Assembly: GCA_011045915.1 (NCBI GenBank)
Contig: DSBT01000374.1
Coordinates: 1-32,950, forward strand
DNA length: 32,950 nucleotides
Origin: Mesotoga infera
Lineage (GTDB): Bacteria; Thermotogota; Thermotogae; Petrotogales; Kosmotogaceae
Direction: 5' to 3'
Positions 17,952 to 26,708 of this stretch are shown in pieces (positions within the stretch are counted from its first letter, which is position 1; every line of letters begins with the position of its first letter). The position numbers and the translations under genes are program-made. The notes beneath the pieces were generated by a model. The model had not been told where the DNA came from. It worked only from the letters and a program-made list of their open reading frames with translations, and searched no databases.

Positions 17952-19182
17952 CTCCCGTGAAATCCTCCTCTCTAACATGATTGAGAATCGCACAGTTTTT
18001 TCCAATCTTAGTGTTTTGGGGAATAACGACATCAGATCCGACAACAACAATCCCCGAATCGTAAATGTGAGGTTGCGATTCGTGCGGTACCTCATCGCCA
18101 TATCCGATTACTACTTCGTCTCTCACGATCGTTCCCTCTCCGACTATGACCTTTTCTATCACTACATTGTTGCCGATTTTGGAGTTAGTCATAATTACAG
18201 AATCCTTAACTGTTGACCCTTCACCGATTTGCACTCCCTGGAAAATGACGGAGTTTTCCACTCTTCCGTATATCTCCGCCCCTTCGTTTATCAAAGAGTT
18301 TCTGACGTGGGAACTTGTACCGACATATGCGGGCAGATACTCCTCAGTCTGAGTGTAGAATCTCCAGGAGGGGTCGTGAAGATTCAGTGGCGGTATCGGT
18401 CGAGTCAGCTCGATGTTCGCTTCCCAGAGCGATTCGATGGTTCCCACATCTCTCCAATATCCCTCGAAAACGAAAGCAAACAGTCTTCCTGCATTGTCTT
18501 CGACTATTTTCGGCAAAATATCCTTTCCGAAGTCGTTATTGCTTTCTTGGTCTCGTTCATCCTCCATAAGTCTTTCCCTGAGAAATTTCCAATCGAAGAT
18601 GTAGATTCCTAGAGAAGCAAGATCGGACTTGGGCTGTTTCGGTTTCTCCTGGAAGTCGACTATCTTGTTTTCAAAATCCGTTATCATCATCCCGAACCTG
18701 TGAGCCTCGGACAGTGGAACACGCATACAAGCAACCGTTCCCGTCGCTCCCTTGGAGAGGTGATAGTCTATCATCTCGTTGTAATCCATGGAGTAGGTGT
18801 GATCACCGGAGAGTATGACCACAAGTTCCGGGTCGAAATCATCTACGAAATCTATGTTCTGAAAGACAGCATTCGCAGTCCCTTTGTACCAGTTTGAATC
18901 TCCCTGAGCAATAAAGGGAGGTAAGATTACAACCCCACCGTCCTTTCTGTCAAGATCCCACGGACGACCTATTCCAATGTGTCTGGCGAGAATGTGGGGC
19001 CTGTATTGAGTTAGCACGCCGACTGCGTAGATTCCCGAATTGACGCAGTTACTCAATGCAAAGTCAATAATCCTGTATTTGCCACCGAAGGGGACTGCGG
19101 GTTTCGCCACCTCATCTGTGAGCAATCCAAGTCTGGTGCCTTGCCCCCCAGCTAGTATCAATGCAACAACTTTCTTGGCCAT
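17914..19182 (-). CDS. glgC: Glucose-1-phosphate adenylyltransferase
   Basis: GlgC makes ADP-glucose for glycogen from glucose 1-phosphate and ATP. The nucleotide-binding signature [20 protein letters not shown] is followed by [24 protein letters not shown] holds the catalytic Asp, and FQEKPKQP the substrate-binding Lys. The C-terminal half is a left-handed beta helix with hexapeptide repeats ([19 protein letters not shown]). Its 422 residues are typical. It is preceded by GGGGTGATTG and follows glgD by 14 bases. Confidence 0.96.
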   Translation of the reverse strand: MAKKVVALILAGGQGTRLGLLTDEVAKPAVPFGGKYRIIDFALSNCVNSGIYAVGVLTQYRPHILARHIGIGRPWDLDRKDGGVVILPPFIAQGDSNWYKGTANAVFQNIDFVDDFDPELVVILSGDHTYSMDYNEMIDYHLSKGATGTVACMRVPLSEAHRFGMMITDFENKIVDFQEKPKQPKSDLASLGIYIFDWKFLRERLMEDERDQESNNDFGKDILPKIVEDNAGRLFAFVFEGYWRDVGTIESLWEANIELTRPIPPLNLHDPSWRFYTQTEEYLPAYVGTSSHVRNSLINEGAEIYGRVENSVIFQGVQIGEGSTVKDSVIMTNSKIGNNVVIEKVIVGEGTIVRDEVVIGYGDEVPHESQPHIYDSGIVVVGSDVVIPQNTKIGKNCAILNHVREEDFTGDVAGGKTISPKG

Positions 19183-19196
19183 ACAATCACCCCGTC

Positions 19197-20324
19197 TTAA
19201 ATTACGCCGTGTTTTTCGATTACTGTGGGCTCTTCATTTTCACCGACGAAACTTCTTCCCAACCTAACGGTACAATACTTGTCCATTATCACATTCTCTA
19301 TGTGAGCTCCCTCTTCAACAAGGCAGCCCTCAAGAAGAACAGAGTTTCTAACAGTTGCTCCGGCCATAACCCTGGTATCCCTGAACAAGACCGAATCTTC
19401 TATCTTTCCTCCTATTACGCACCCGTCGGCAATAACCGAGTTATTCATGGAGGCAGTTCCGGTGATTTTGGGAGGTGGAAGGTCCTTCAACTTGGTGAAT
19501 ACCCTTCCGTTCTCGTAGAAAAGCTCTCTCCTTATCTTTGGATCAAGAATATCGAGGTTCGTTCTGAAATAACATTTCTTGCTCTGCTTTATGTCCCGCC
19601 AGTAACCGTTGTATCTGTACTCTCTTACATTCAGAGAAGATAGGTTAGGAGAAATCACACCCTTCACGAGCTCGTTCTCTCCATTTGGGACAGCGGAGTA
19701 GAGAAGCTCTCTCAGCAGAAACTTGTTGATGAAGTATATACCCAGGGCAACGCAGTCTCCTTCTTCCGGGTTTTCCGGAACCTTCTCCTTCTCTATCCAC
19801 TTGATTATTCTCCCATTCTTGCACACCACTCTATCCATCCCTTCCATGCCGCATTCTCCATACTTATTGCCAGTTAGGACAGTTATGTCTGCGGCCGTGT
19901 CCAGGTGATATCTGAATATCTTAGTCAGGTCGGTTTTGAAAATGTGATCTCCCGAGCCTATCAAAACAGAGTCTTCGTTGCCTCTCCTGAGTATGTTTAT
20001 GTTCTGGAAGAGAGCGTCGGCTGTTCCTTTGTACCCCATGGAAGGGTTATAAGGAGAGTAATAAGGCTGCAGTATGAAGAGCCCTCCCTGTTTTCTGTCT
20101 AGATCCCATTCCTTGCCTGAGCCAATGTGATCCATAAGACTTCTGGGGCTGTACTGTGTAATTATCCCAACCTTCGATACTCCCGCATTGACCATATTGC
20201 TGAGTGTGAAATCGATTGACCTGTACTTTCCGTAGACAGGCAGCGCAGCGCTCGTACGAACCTGAGTCAGGGAGCTCAGGTACTCTCCTCGCCCTCCTGC
20301 AAGAATTATTCCGAGAACTTTCAT
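19197..20324 (-). CDS. glgD: GlgD-type subunit of ADP-glucose pyrophosphorylase
   Basis: This 375-residue paralogue of GlgC is usually a regulatory or helper subunit in Firmicutes-type GlgCD complexes. The N-terminal loop is altered to [20 protein letters not shown], lacking the TRL...K pattern of active GlgC, while [10 protein letters not shown] retains the Asp region. Hexapeptide repeats are at the C-terminus. The frame opens at a TTG at 20342, but the ATG at 20324 fits the family start ([11 protein letters not shown]) and has GGTGA upstream. A hairpin lies over that region (20332-20354). Confidence 0.93.
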   Translation of the reverse strand: MKVLGIILAGGRGEYLSSLTQVRTSAALPVYGKYRSIDFTLSNMVNAGVSKVGIITQYSPRSLMDHIGSGKEWDLDRKQGGLFILQPYYSPYNPSMGYKGTADALFQNINILRRGNEDSVLIGSGDHIFKTDLTKIFRYHLDTAADITVLTGNKYGECGMEGMDRVVCKNGRIIKWIEKEKVPENPEEGDCVALGIYFINKFLLRELLYSAVPNGENELVKGVISPNLSSLNVREYRYNGYWRDIKQSKKCYFRTNLDILDPKIRRELFYENGRVFTKLKDLPPPKITGTASMNNSVIADGCVIGGKIEDSVLFRDTRVMAGATVRNSVLLEGCLVEEGAHIENVIMDKYCTVRLGRSFVGENEEPTVIEKHGVI

Positions 20325-20331
20325 ATGGTCA

Positions 20332-20354
20332 CCGCATTCCAAATATGGATGCGG
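20332..20354 (-). promoter_or_regulatory. Hairpin over the glgD ribosome-binding region
   Basis: CCGCAT-T-CCA (20332-20341) pairs with TGGATGCGG (20346-20354), nine pairs with one bulged base and a four-base loop. On the glgD mRNA the 3' arm ends in GCGG, which overlaps the GGTGA ribosome-binding site by two bases, just before the ATG. No T tract follows, so it is not a terminator. It could slow translation initiation or be a processing site. Confidence 0.4.
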
Positions 20355-20383
20355 TCTCCCTCCCTTCTGTGCAAATTTGTCAT

Positions 20384-21199
20384 TCAGTACTCCATTAGGG
20401 GTAAATTTGTCATAAGAGATACCCCCGGTAGTGAAAAATCTGTTTGACCGTCGAGATAGTTCTGCAAAAACAAGACAGCACTGTCAAAGGCTTCGCGATA
20501 AAGCTCATCGAAAGTCTTTTTGCTTTCCCAGCCGGCTATGCTGTGAAACCAGGGTTTCATCTCCAGATTTAGTGGATCAACGTGAGTGTCCTCAAAGAAA
20601 GCCTCTTCAGGCGAACCCTCTTTAATGCTAAAACGTTTTAGTATTAAGGCCAACCTTGAGCGACCATAGATTCCCGCAAAGTACTGATTCATGGAGTCTA
20701 TGGCCTTCTGGATGGAACAGCCCTTGATTCCGTAGAATTCCATTGAGATCTCACGGTAGAGATCTTCAAGTGCCGTTGGCAAAGACCGAGAGAACTCGGC
20801 AGTCGGATCGAGATCGAGTATTTCAGCCTCAACTTTGCTCTTGAGGATTACTTTGTCTATCATTGTTTCTAGTTGGCGATACTTATATCCATTTCCTGCG
20901 CGAGCAACTATATAGTGGTTGACGGTTGCGTCGAGGAAGTAATGGCAGATAACCCCCAGCGAGTAGAAGCGAGAAATCTCCTCTGATTTCCTGCAGAGGA
21001 GTTTGGCGAAATCATCACACCTTAGCGTGTGAGAGAACCTCCATAGAGAGAACTCTGGATCCTCTCTTGAGCAGTACTTCCCGGGATCCGTGAAGAGGCA
21101 TCCAAGATTGAACTCCTCTCTTTTGTCGGCTTCAAGATCGAGTCCAATCTCTTCCAAAACATCCTTTCCGTACATAATATGAGTCCAGAAGCCGGGCAA
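20384..21199 (-). CDS. Zinc-dependent phospholipase C-like protein
   Basis: This 271-residue protein resembles the zinc-dependent phospholipase C family (PF00882). It opens MPGFWTHIMYG, and keeps spaced His and Asp residues: H7, D38 (LFTDPG), H57 (FSHTL), H86 and D90 (CHYFLDATVNHY) and H95. In the family these bind zinc ions. There is no signal peptide, so unlike clostridial toxins it appears cytoplasmic, and its substrate is unknown. The start is a TTG with GGAGTGAG upstream, six bases after the methyltransferase gene. Confidence 0.75.
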   Translation of the reverse strand: MPGFWTHIMYGKDVLEEIGLDLEADKREEFNLGCLFTDPGKYCSREDPEFSLWRFSHTLRCDDFAKLLCRKSEEISRFYSLGVICHYFLDATVNHYIVARAGNGYKYRQLETMIDKVILKSKVEAEILDLDPTAEFSRSLPTALEDLYREISMEFYGIKGCSIQKAIDSMNQYFAGIYGRSRLALILKRFSIKEGSPEEAFFEDTHVDPLNLEMKPWFHSIAGWESKKTFDELYREAFDSAVLFLQNYLDGQTDFSLPGVSLMTNLPLMEY

Positions 21200-21205
21200 A
21201 AAAAC

Positions 21206-22384
21206 TCACTCCTTTGCTACCAAACCCCACAGACACTTCAAATAAAGGCTCTCCGGAACCTCAACAAGCCATGGATGATCAGGCGATTGTAGTGTAATAG
21301 CCAGATGCGAAAATGTTGTACCGGTACTTTCCGTCGACCTTCTGATAGACTCAACCAGATGCTCGACAGCAATATTATAGGCACAAGTACAAATACCCAA
21401 TACTCCTCCATCCTTCACAAGCGGAAGTGTACTCTCTACTAGCCTTCGGAAAAGTGAAATTCCATGCGGAAGCTCTCTCTTATGCTTAACAAAGGATGGC
21501 GGGTCTAATATTACTATATCAAAATAGTTCTTCATTTCAAATCCAGCAAGGAAGTCAAGAACATCGCTCTGAACCAACTGCAGTCTTTTATCCAGCCTGT
21601 TCACTACTGCGTTCACTCTTCCCCGATCTAGGTCGTCGGCGGACTTGTCCACGCAGATCGCCTCGGCGCCTGAATATGCCATATTAAGTCCGAATCCTCC
21701 CGTAAAAGAGAAAAGATCCAGGCCTTTCTCCAGAGAGAGTTCTGCGGTGATTTTCCTGCAGAAAGCTCTGGAGTCTAGCTGGTCAAAAAAGAACCCTGTT
21801 TTCTGACTGTTCTTAACATCCACGAGGTACTTTATGCCATCTTCCTCGATTTCGACTGAATCAGGTACTTCTCCGAACAGCAAACCCGTATGTCTTTCTA
21901 TTTTGTCTTCCACTCCCATCTCGAAATCGCTCCGTTCGTAGATTCCCTTGGGATTCAGTAGATTCCTGAGAAGATCGACTATCATTTCTCTTCTTTTCTG
22001 CATAATCGAGTTTCTGAACTGCACGGCTAGAATCTCTCCGTATCTGTCGACTACCAATCCGGGAAGTCTGTCTCCTTCACCGTGGACGAGTCTGTAGTAA
22101 GGTCTCTTGAAAAGTCTCTCCCTCTTCAGGAGAGCTTTTTGAAGCAGCCTTCCGAAGAAGATCTCCCCCAGCTCCTGGTCTTGATTTGTTAGGACCATTA
22201 TCGCTCGGGTGGAGCTCGGACTGAAGAAGCCCTTTCCGAGAAACTCATAGTTCGCCGAGAAAATGTTCACTTCACATACAGCATCGGCAGAGCCTTCTAG
22301 AGATAAGATCTCGTCTCTGAAGATCCACGGATAAGAATTACGGATCTTTCCTTCCTTCCCCTTTCTGATTCGAGCAATTAACAT
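21206..22384 (-). CDS. RlmI-like class I SAM-dependent rRNA (cytosine-C5) methyltransferase
   Basis: The protein has 392 residues. An N-terminal PUA domain (YPWIFRDEI, residues about 2-75) is followed by an RlmI-like middle region (VHGEGDRLPGLVVDRYG). The SAM-binding domain has LDLFSFTGGFGLNMA, the acidic pair ICVDKSADDL and motif IV DIVILDPPSF. GICTCAYN holds the candidate catalytic Cys. This architecture matches RlmI, which methylates C1962 of 23S rRNA in E. coli. The exact target base here is inferred. The start shares one base with the ndk stop. Confidence 0.85.
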   Translation of the reverse strand: MLIARIRKGKEGKIRNSYPWIFRDEILSLEGSADAVCEVNIFSANYEFLGKGFFSPSSTRAIMVLTNQDQELGEIFFGRLLQKALLKRERLFKRPYYRLVHGEGDRLPGLVVDRYGEILAVQFRNSIMQKRREMIVDLLRNLLNPKGIYERSDFEMGVEDKIERHTGLLFGEVPDSVEIEEDGIKYLVDVKNSQKTGFFFDQLDSRAFCRKITAELSLEKGLDLFSFTGGFGLNMAYSGAEAICVDKSADDLDRGRVNAVVNRLDKRLQLVQSDVLDFLAGFEMKNYFDIVILDPPSFVKHKRELPHGISLFRRLVESTLPLVKDGGVLGICTCAYNIAVEHLVESIRRSTESTGTTFSHLAITLQSPDHPWLVEVPESLYLKCLWGLVAKE

Positions 22385-22827
22385 CAGAACTGGCCTTCAT
22401 TCAGAAGTGAATAATTATTTATCTCGCTTTCTTCGAAGAATATTTTGATTTCGCGGTTTGAGCTCTCAGTACTGTCGGATGCGTGTATCAAGTTCTTCCT
22501 TATCGACACGCCGAACCGACCTCGTATGCTTCCCGGGGCGGCTTCCAGCGGATCGGTCTTGCCGACCAGGATTCTCAACCTTCGAACAGCGTTCTCGCCT
22601 TCAAGCACCATGGCCACAACTGGTCCCGATTGTATGAAAGCCAGCAAAGGTTCGTAGAAGTCCTTTCCCGCATGTTCTCTGTAAAGCTCTCTCGCCATGG
22701 ATTCGGAGATCTTCAGCATCTTGAGGGCGACGATTTTCAGACCTTTCTCCTCGATTCCTCTGAGTATTTCTCCAACAAGGCCTCTCTGTATCGTGTTTGG
22801 TTTTAGATAAGCAAATGTTTTCTCCAA
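22384..22827 (-). CDS. ndk: Nucleoside diphosphate kinase
   Basis: Ndk balances nucleoside triphosphates by phosphate transfer from ATP through a phospho-His. KTFAYLKPNTIQRGLVGEI is the family start, and the active-site His is in KNLIHASDS. GSIRGRFGVS is the nucleotide-binding Arg region. Its 147 residues are standard. It starts at a TTG with GGAGGG about eight bases upstream. It is the first gene of the seven-gene minus-strand unit and diverges from holB. Confidence 0.95.
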   Translation of the reverse strand: MEKTFAYLKPNTIQRGLVGEILRGIEEKGLKIVALKMLKISESMARELYREHAGKDFYEPLLAFIQSGPVVAMVLEGENAVRRLRILVGKTDPLEAAPGSIRGRFGVSIRKNLIHASDSTESSNREIKIFFEESEINNYSLLNEGQF

Positions 22828-22859
22828 AATACTTCCCTCCGGTCAAATTCTGTATTCAT

Positions 22860-22868
22860 TGATATAAT
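22860..22868 (+). promoter_or_regulatory. Extended -10 promoter of holB
   Basis: TGATATAAT is a perfect extended -10 element (TGnTATAAT). No -35 box is seen at the right distance, which is usual for extended -10 promoters. Only six bases separate TATAAT from the holB ATG, so transcription should begin at or next to the start codon. No Shine-Dalgarno sequence is present, in keeping with a leaderless message. Confidence 0.65.
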
Positions 22869-22888
22869 TAAAACATGGAGTGGTTCAA
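22861..22888 (-). promoter_or_regulatory. Probable ndk promoter
   Basis: On the minus strand TTGAAC (22888-22883) and TATATC (22866-22861) are separated by 16 bases, a fair sigma-70 type promoter 30-odd bases before the ndk start. The -35 box lies inside the first codons of holB, and the -10 box overlaps that of the holB promoter on the other strand. Confidence 0.5.
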
Positions 22889-23888
22889 TGGAGTAGCTAA
22901 TGAAAGACTTTCCCGGTTCTTGGCGCGCGGCCCGGGAAAAAGTGTGACTCTTGTGGGTAGAGATAGTGAGTACTTGAAGGCTTCGGCTATCTCAATAATA
23001 GAGGCTGATCCGAAATGGAACAGAAAGAGATATATTGAAGACTTCTTACTGATAGAGCCTGAAAGCGGAAACATTGGCATCGACAAGATTAGGGACATAG
23101 AAGAAATGATGCTTCATAAACCGGCGATAGGCAAGAGGAAGTTCGTGTTGATCCATCAGTGCGAGAAGATGACTGATGAGAGCGCAAACGCATTTCTCAA
23201 GGTTCTTGAAGAGCCTCCGGATTTCGCGACTCTCATAATGACCACATCTTCATGGCAATCACTTTTGCCTACAGTGAGAAGTAGAACTATTTCGATTGTA
23301 ATGGATATTCCAGAAGAGCTTATGCATAGACTCAAGCTAAATTACGGAGAGCGAGTTTCATACATATATGCAGCTTCACGGCAGAACTTCACGGTTCTTC
23401 GGTTCTTTCTGGAGCAGGATCCTGAATCTTTACATTACGAGGCTTTTGAAGTGCCTTCCGATCTTGAAGGATTGACACAGTTAATTAGAGAGAGTGTCAA
23501 CGAAGATCCTATAGATATCGTGAGGCGAAGAAGAGCGTTTGCGGCTTTTTGCAAGGATTTTGTGGATTCCAGAAGTTTCTTTTCAGCTTTCAGGAAGGTC
23601 TCCTCCATTTTTACAGGACAGGGTTCATTTGAAAGGGCGCGCGAACTTGTCGAAGTCTCTAGAAGCCTCCTGAAAGACGTAGTGATTCTTTCGGCCGATA
23701 CTCACAATGACTCGCTTATGAACATTGATCTGTTAGAATGGCTAGTGAACTTCAAGCCGGGAAAGGAAATCCTGGAAGATTTTACTTGGTGTGACAGGTT
23801 TCTTAGAGAGCGAACTTCATCACTTAGCGCAACTCTTGTTTCATTTAGGGCTTTGCATTCGCTTTCGAGAAGCCTGGCAAGGAGATAA
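22875..23888 (+). CDS. holB: DNA polymerase III delta' subunit-like protein
   Basis: This is a clamp-loader subunit of 337 residues. The conserved block VLIHQCEKMTDESANAFLKVLEEPP matches DnaX/HolB proteins (sensor and lid region), followed by LLPTVRSRT in place of the SRC motif. The N-terminal P-loop is degenerate (VGRDSEYLKAS) and the zinc-binding cysteines of DnaX are absent, as expected for delta', which does not hydrolyse ATP. The next gene is a RicT-like PSP1 protein, a neighbour of holB in many Firmicutes. It has no ribosome-binding site and a promoter directly before the ATG. Confidence 0.88.
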   Translation: MEWFNGVANERLSRFLARGPGKSVTLVGRDSEYLKASAISIIEADPKWNRKRYIEDFLLIEPESGNIGIDKIRDIEEMMLHKPAIGKRKFVLIHQCEKMTDESANAFLKVLEEPPDFATLIMTTSSWQSLLPTVRSRTISIVMDIPEELMHRLKLNYGERVSYIYAASRQNFTVLRFFLEQDPESLHYEAFEVPSDLEGLTQLIRESVNEDPIDIVRRRRAFAAFCKDFVDSRSFFSAFRKVSSIFTGQGSFERARELVEVSRSLLKDVVILSADTHNDSLMNIDLLEWLVNFKPGKEILEDFTWCDRFLRERTSSLSATLVSFRALHSLSRSLARR

Positions 23889-23904
23889 AACGGAGGTTAT
23901 TTAG

Positions 23905-24789
23905 ATGCCTGAGATATATGGAACGGTCTATGGAATCGAATTCCACTCAGTAGGGAAGCTGTATCAATACACTTCCAGCGAGCAGTTGCTGAAGCAGGGT
24001 GATTATGTGCTTGCAATGAGTGAGTTCGGATTGGATGTTGGAAAGGTTATGTATGGACCAGTTGAAACTCGCATAGATGACACTAAGGAAGAGCTCAAAC
24101 CGATTGTCAGAGTAATGACCGACGAAGACTGGGAAACGGATGCCAAGAATAAAGAAGAATCGGAGGCGGCAATGAAGACCTGCCAGGAACTGATAAAGAA
24201 GCACTCTCTTCCAATGAGGCTTCTGGAGGCGAGATATATGTTTGATCGATCGAGAATCGTCTTCTACTTCGGTGCCGACAGCAGGGTTGACTTTAGAGAG
24301 CTGGTCAAGGATCTGGCTAGAGCTTTCAGGACGAGAATTGAGCTCAGACAGGTCGGAATACGAGATGAGGTTAAGATGACCGGCAGCCTTGGACTGTGCG
24401 GAATGACGGCCTGTTGCGTTCGCTTTCTAAGACAGTTTGAAAGCATAACGTTGAAGCATGCCAAGAAGCAGCAGTTGTTGATCAACCCGGCAAAGATATC
24501 GGGAAGGTGCGGAAGGCTTCTCTGCTGTCTTTCCTATGAACAGGAGCTTTATGAAAATGAGCTTCTGGATATTCCTGATGAAGGTTCTCTTGTTGATTAC
24601 GAAGGCAAGACCTGTAAGGTTTTGACTGTCAACATTTTTATGAAGGTTATTACTCTGGTTGCAGATGACGGGCAGATGCTGAAGGTTCAGTTTGACGATT
24701 TCAGAAAGAGCCAGCGATCGATTATACAGGACACAAATCCAGATGAATTGATAAAGAATAGAGATGAAGATATTTCGATTGACGACTGA
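23905..24789 (+). CDS. ricT: PSP1-domain protein, RicT/YaaT family
   Basis: This protein of 294 residues has the PSP1 C-terminal domain, with VDFRELVKDLARAFRTRIEL, GLCGMTACCVRFL and SGRCGRLLCCLSYE. The cysteine-rich blocks are those that, in Bacillus RicT, bind 4Fe-4S clusters in the RicAFT complex that supports RNase Y processing. No RicA or RicF is seen nearby. CGGAGGTT precedes the ATG, 16 bases after holB. The symbol follows the Bacillus family; the function in this organism is inferred. Confidence 0.88.
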   Translation: MPEIYGTVYGIEFHSVGKLYQYTSSEQLLKQGDYVLAMSEFGLDVGKVMYGPVETRIDDTKEELKPIVRVMTDEDWETDAKNKEESEAAMKTCQELIKKHSLPMRLLEARYMFDRSRIVFYFGADSRVDFRELVKDLARAFRTRIELRQVGIRDEVKMTGSLGLCGMTACCVRFLRQFESITLKHAKKQQLLINPAKISGRCGRLLCCLSYEQELYENELLDIPDEGSLVDYEGKTCKVLTVNIFMKVITLVADDGQMLKVQFDDFRKSQRSIIQDTNPDELIKNRDEDISIDD

Positions 24790-24809
24790 AGGAAGAATGG
24801 AGGTTGGAT

Positions 24810-26708
24810 ATGGCGGGTTTACTCACGAAAGCTGAATTGAAAAGGCTTGAAGATCTTGGAAGAATATGCAGGGGTGACATAATAAAGATGACTACTGTTG
24901 CCAATTCTGGTCATCCAGGAGGTTCAATGTCATCCATAGACATTTTTCTTTCCGTGTACGATTTCGCGAACAACGATCCAAGAAGACCCTTTTACCCCGA
25001 GCGCGACAGGATTATTGTAAGCCACGGGCACACATCGCCAGGTGTCTACGCGACGCTAGGAAGGCTTGGTTTCGTTGATATCGACGAAGTTGTTTCCGGT
25101 TTTAGACATCCGGGTTCCTTATTCGAAGGTCACATTACAAGAGGGATTCCGGGTGTTGAATGGACGACTGGAAATCTGGGACAGGGCCTTTCAGTGGGAG
25201 TTGGTATGGCTCTTGCTTCGAAAATCAGCGGGAAAAATTACAGAGTCTTTGTCGCAATGAGCGATGCGGAACAAGCCAAGGGCCAGGTTGCGGAAGCAAG
25301 AAGGACTGCAAAGAAGTACGGGCTTGACAACCTCGTTGTCGTTATTGACTACAATGACGCTCAGATCTCCGGAAATGCCCGCGACATAATGTTCGTGGAT
25401 ATTAAGGCTAATTATCTGGCGGATGGCTGGAAGGTTATTGAAGTCGACGGCCATGACTACTCTGAGCTGAACAAGGCACTAGTTGAAGCATCCGAGTCGA
25501 AAACTCCCGTCGCGATAATCGGCAAGACCATTATGGGAAAGGGAGTTTCGTTTATGGAGGGAGATGTTTCCTATCATGGAAAACCTCTGGATATGGGAAA
25601 GGCTGCCTCTGCTCTTTCCGAACTCAAGCTTGAAAACGATATTGACAGATTTGTTGAGATGCGAAAGAGACTCCCCTCGTATCATGAACCGATACACCCT
25701 CAGGACGAAGAGATAAGACCGATAATTGGAGTCCCCTTCGTATATCCGGTTGAGAAGAAGAGCGATAACAGATCGGCCTTCGGGAAGGCTCTTGCAGATA
25801 TCGGAAAGCTCAACAAAGGTAAGCTCCCGGTGATGGTAGTAGATTGTGATCTGAAACCTTCAACGAAAGTAAATGAGTTCGAGAAGATCTGGCCTGAGAA
25901 CTTCATACAAATTGGCGTTCAGGAACACAATGCCGCGACTGCTGCCGGGGCTGCATCGGTGTGTGGAGTGCTGACTTTCTTTGCTGACTTCGGAGTTTTC
26001 GGCATCGATGAAACTTACAACCAGCAGCGACTAAACGATATAAACAAGGCAAACGTAAAGGTGGGAGTAACCCACGTTGGAATCGACGTCGGCGAAGATG
26101 GAAAGACTCACCACTGTTTAGATTACATTGGAGCAGTGAGAAACTTCTTCGGCTTCAAACTGATAGTACCTGCCGATCCAAACCAGACAGATAGAGCAGT
26201 CAGGTTCATGAGCAAGGCCGACGGGAATTTCGTCATTGCGATGGGAAGATCTACCATGAATCCAATTGCAGACGAGGAAGGGAAGCCTTTCTTTGGGGAC
26301 GGCTATGAGTTTGAATATGGAAAAGTAGATGTTGTGAGGAAGGGAAAGGAAGTGACGCTTGTTTCGACGGGTCAGGTCACTCATCAAGCAGTGAAGGCAG
26401 CAGACGAACTGAGAACTCAAGGTATAGAAGTGACCGTTCTTAACGTTAGCTGTCCTATTGGGGCAGACTTCGATAGCGTTAAAGAATACCTCTCTTCTTC
26501 AGTCATCTCTCTCGAAGATCACAATGTCAATAGCGGTCTAGGGTCCATCCTCTCCGATTATTTGCTCCGGTCTCGAATAACGCCGAAGAGTTTCGAAAAG
26601 ATAGGCGTCGACAGGTATATGTTCTCCGGAGACAACGAACTGCTCTATGACCTTTCGGGTCTTTCGAGCAAGAGCATAGTAGAAAGGTTAAGGGGTATTA
26701 TCCAGTAA
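24810..26708 (+). CDS. tkt: Transketolase, full length
   Basis: This is a thiamine-diphosphate enzyme of 632 residues combining both transketolase halves. N-terminal SGHPGGSMSSIDI, the TPP region (here SDAEQAKGQ, where most have GDGE-like), and VVIDYND are seen. The middle domain has IGVQEHNAATAAGAA with the catalytic Glu, and THVGIDVGEDGKTHH. The C-terminal domain has VTLVSTGQVTHQAV. I chose the ATG at 24810, six bases after GGAGG; a TTG at 24804 abuts that site. Several key motifs differ from textbook transketolase, so the substrate range may differ. It shares its last base with the rnc start. Confidence 0.88.
   Translation: MAGLLTKAELKRLEDLGRICRGDIIKMTTVANSGHPGGSMSSIDIFLSVYDFANNDPRRPFYPERDRIIVSHGHTSPGVYATLGRLGFVDIDEVVSGFRHPGSLFEGHITRGIPGVEWTTGNLGQGLSVGVGMALASKISGKNYRVFVAMSDAEQAKGQVAEARRTAKKYGLDNLVVVIDYNDAQISGNARDIMFVDIKANYLADGWKVIEVDGHDYSELNKALVEASESKTPVAIIGKTIMGKGVSFMEGDVSYHGKPLDMGKAASALSELKLENDIDRFVEMRKRLPSYHEPIHPQDEEIRPIIGVPFVYPVEKKSDNRSAFGKALADIGKLNKGKLPVMVVDCDLKPSTKVNEFEKIWPENFIQIGVQEHNAATAAGAASVCGVLTFFADFGVFGIDETYNQQRLNDINKANVKVGVTHVGIDVGEDGKTHHCLDYIGAVRNFFGFKLIVPADPNQTDRAVRFMSKADGNFVIAMGRSTMNPIADEEGKPFFGDGYEFEYGKVDVVRKGKEVTLVSTGQVTHQAVKAADELRTQGIEVTVLNVSCPIGADFDSVKEYLSSSVISLEDHNVNSGLGSILSDYLLRSRITPKSFEKIGVDRYMFSGDNELLYDLSGLSSKSIVERLRGIIQ

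Noticed and set aside
17952-18101. N-terminal extension of the small membrane protein frame
   Set aside because: It lies entirely within glgC in another frame. The hydrophobic segment and the likely start are further down, so the extension is a shadow.
24810-26708. 1-deoxyxylulose-5-phosphate synthase (dxs)
   Set aside because: The order and wording of motifs follow transketolase (SGHPGGS, EH-type Glu block), in spite of some DXS-like features and the nearby dxr and ispG.
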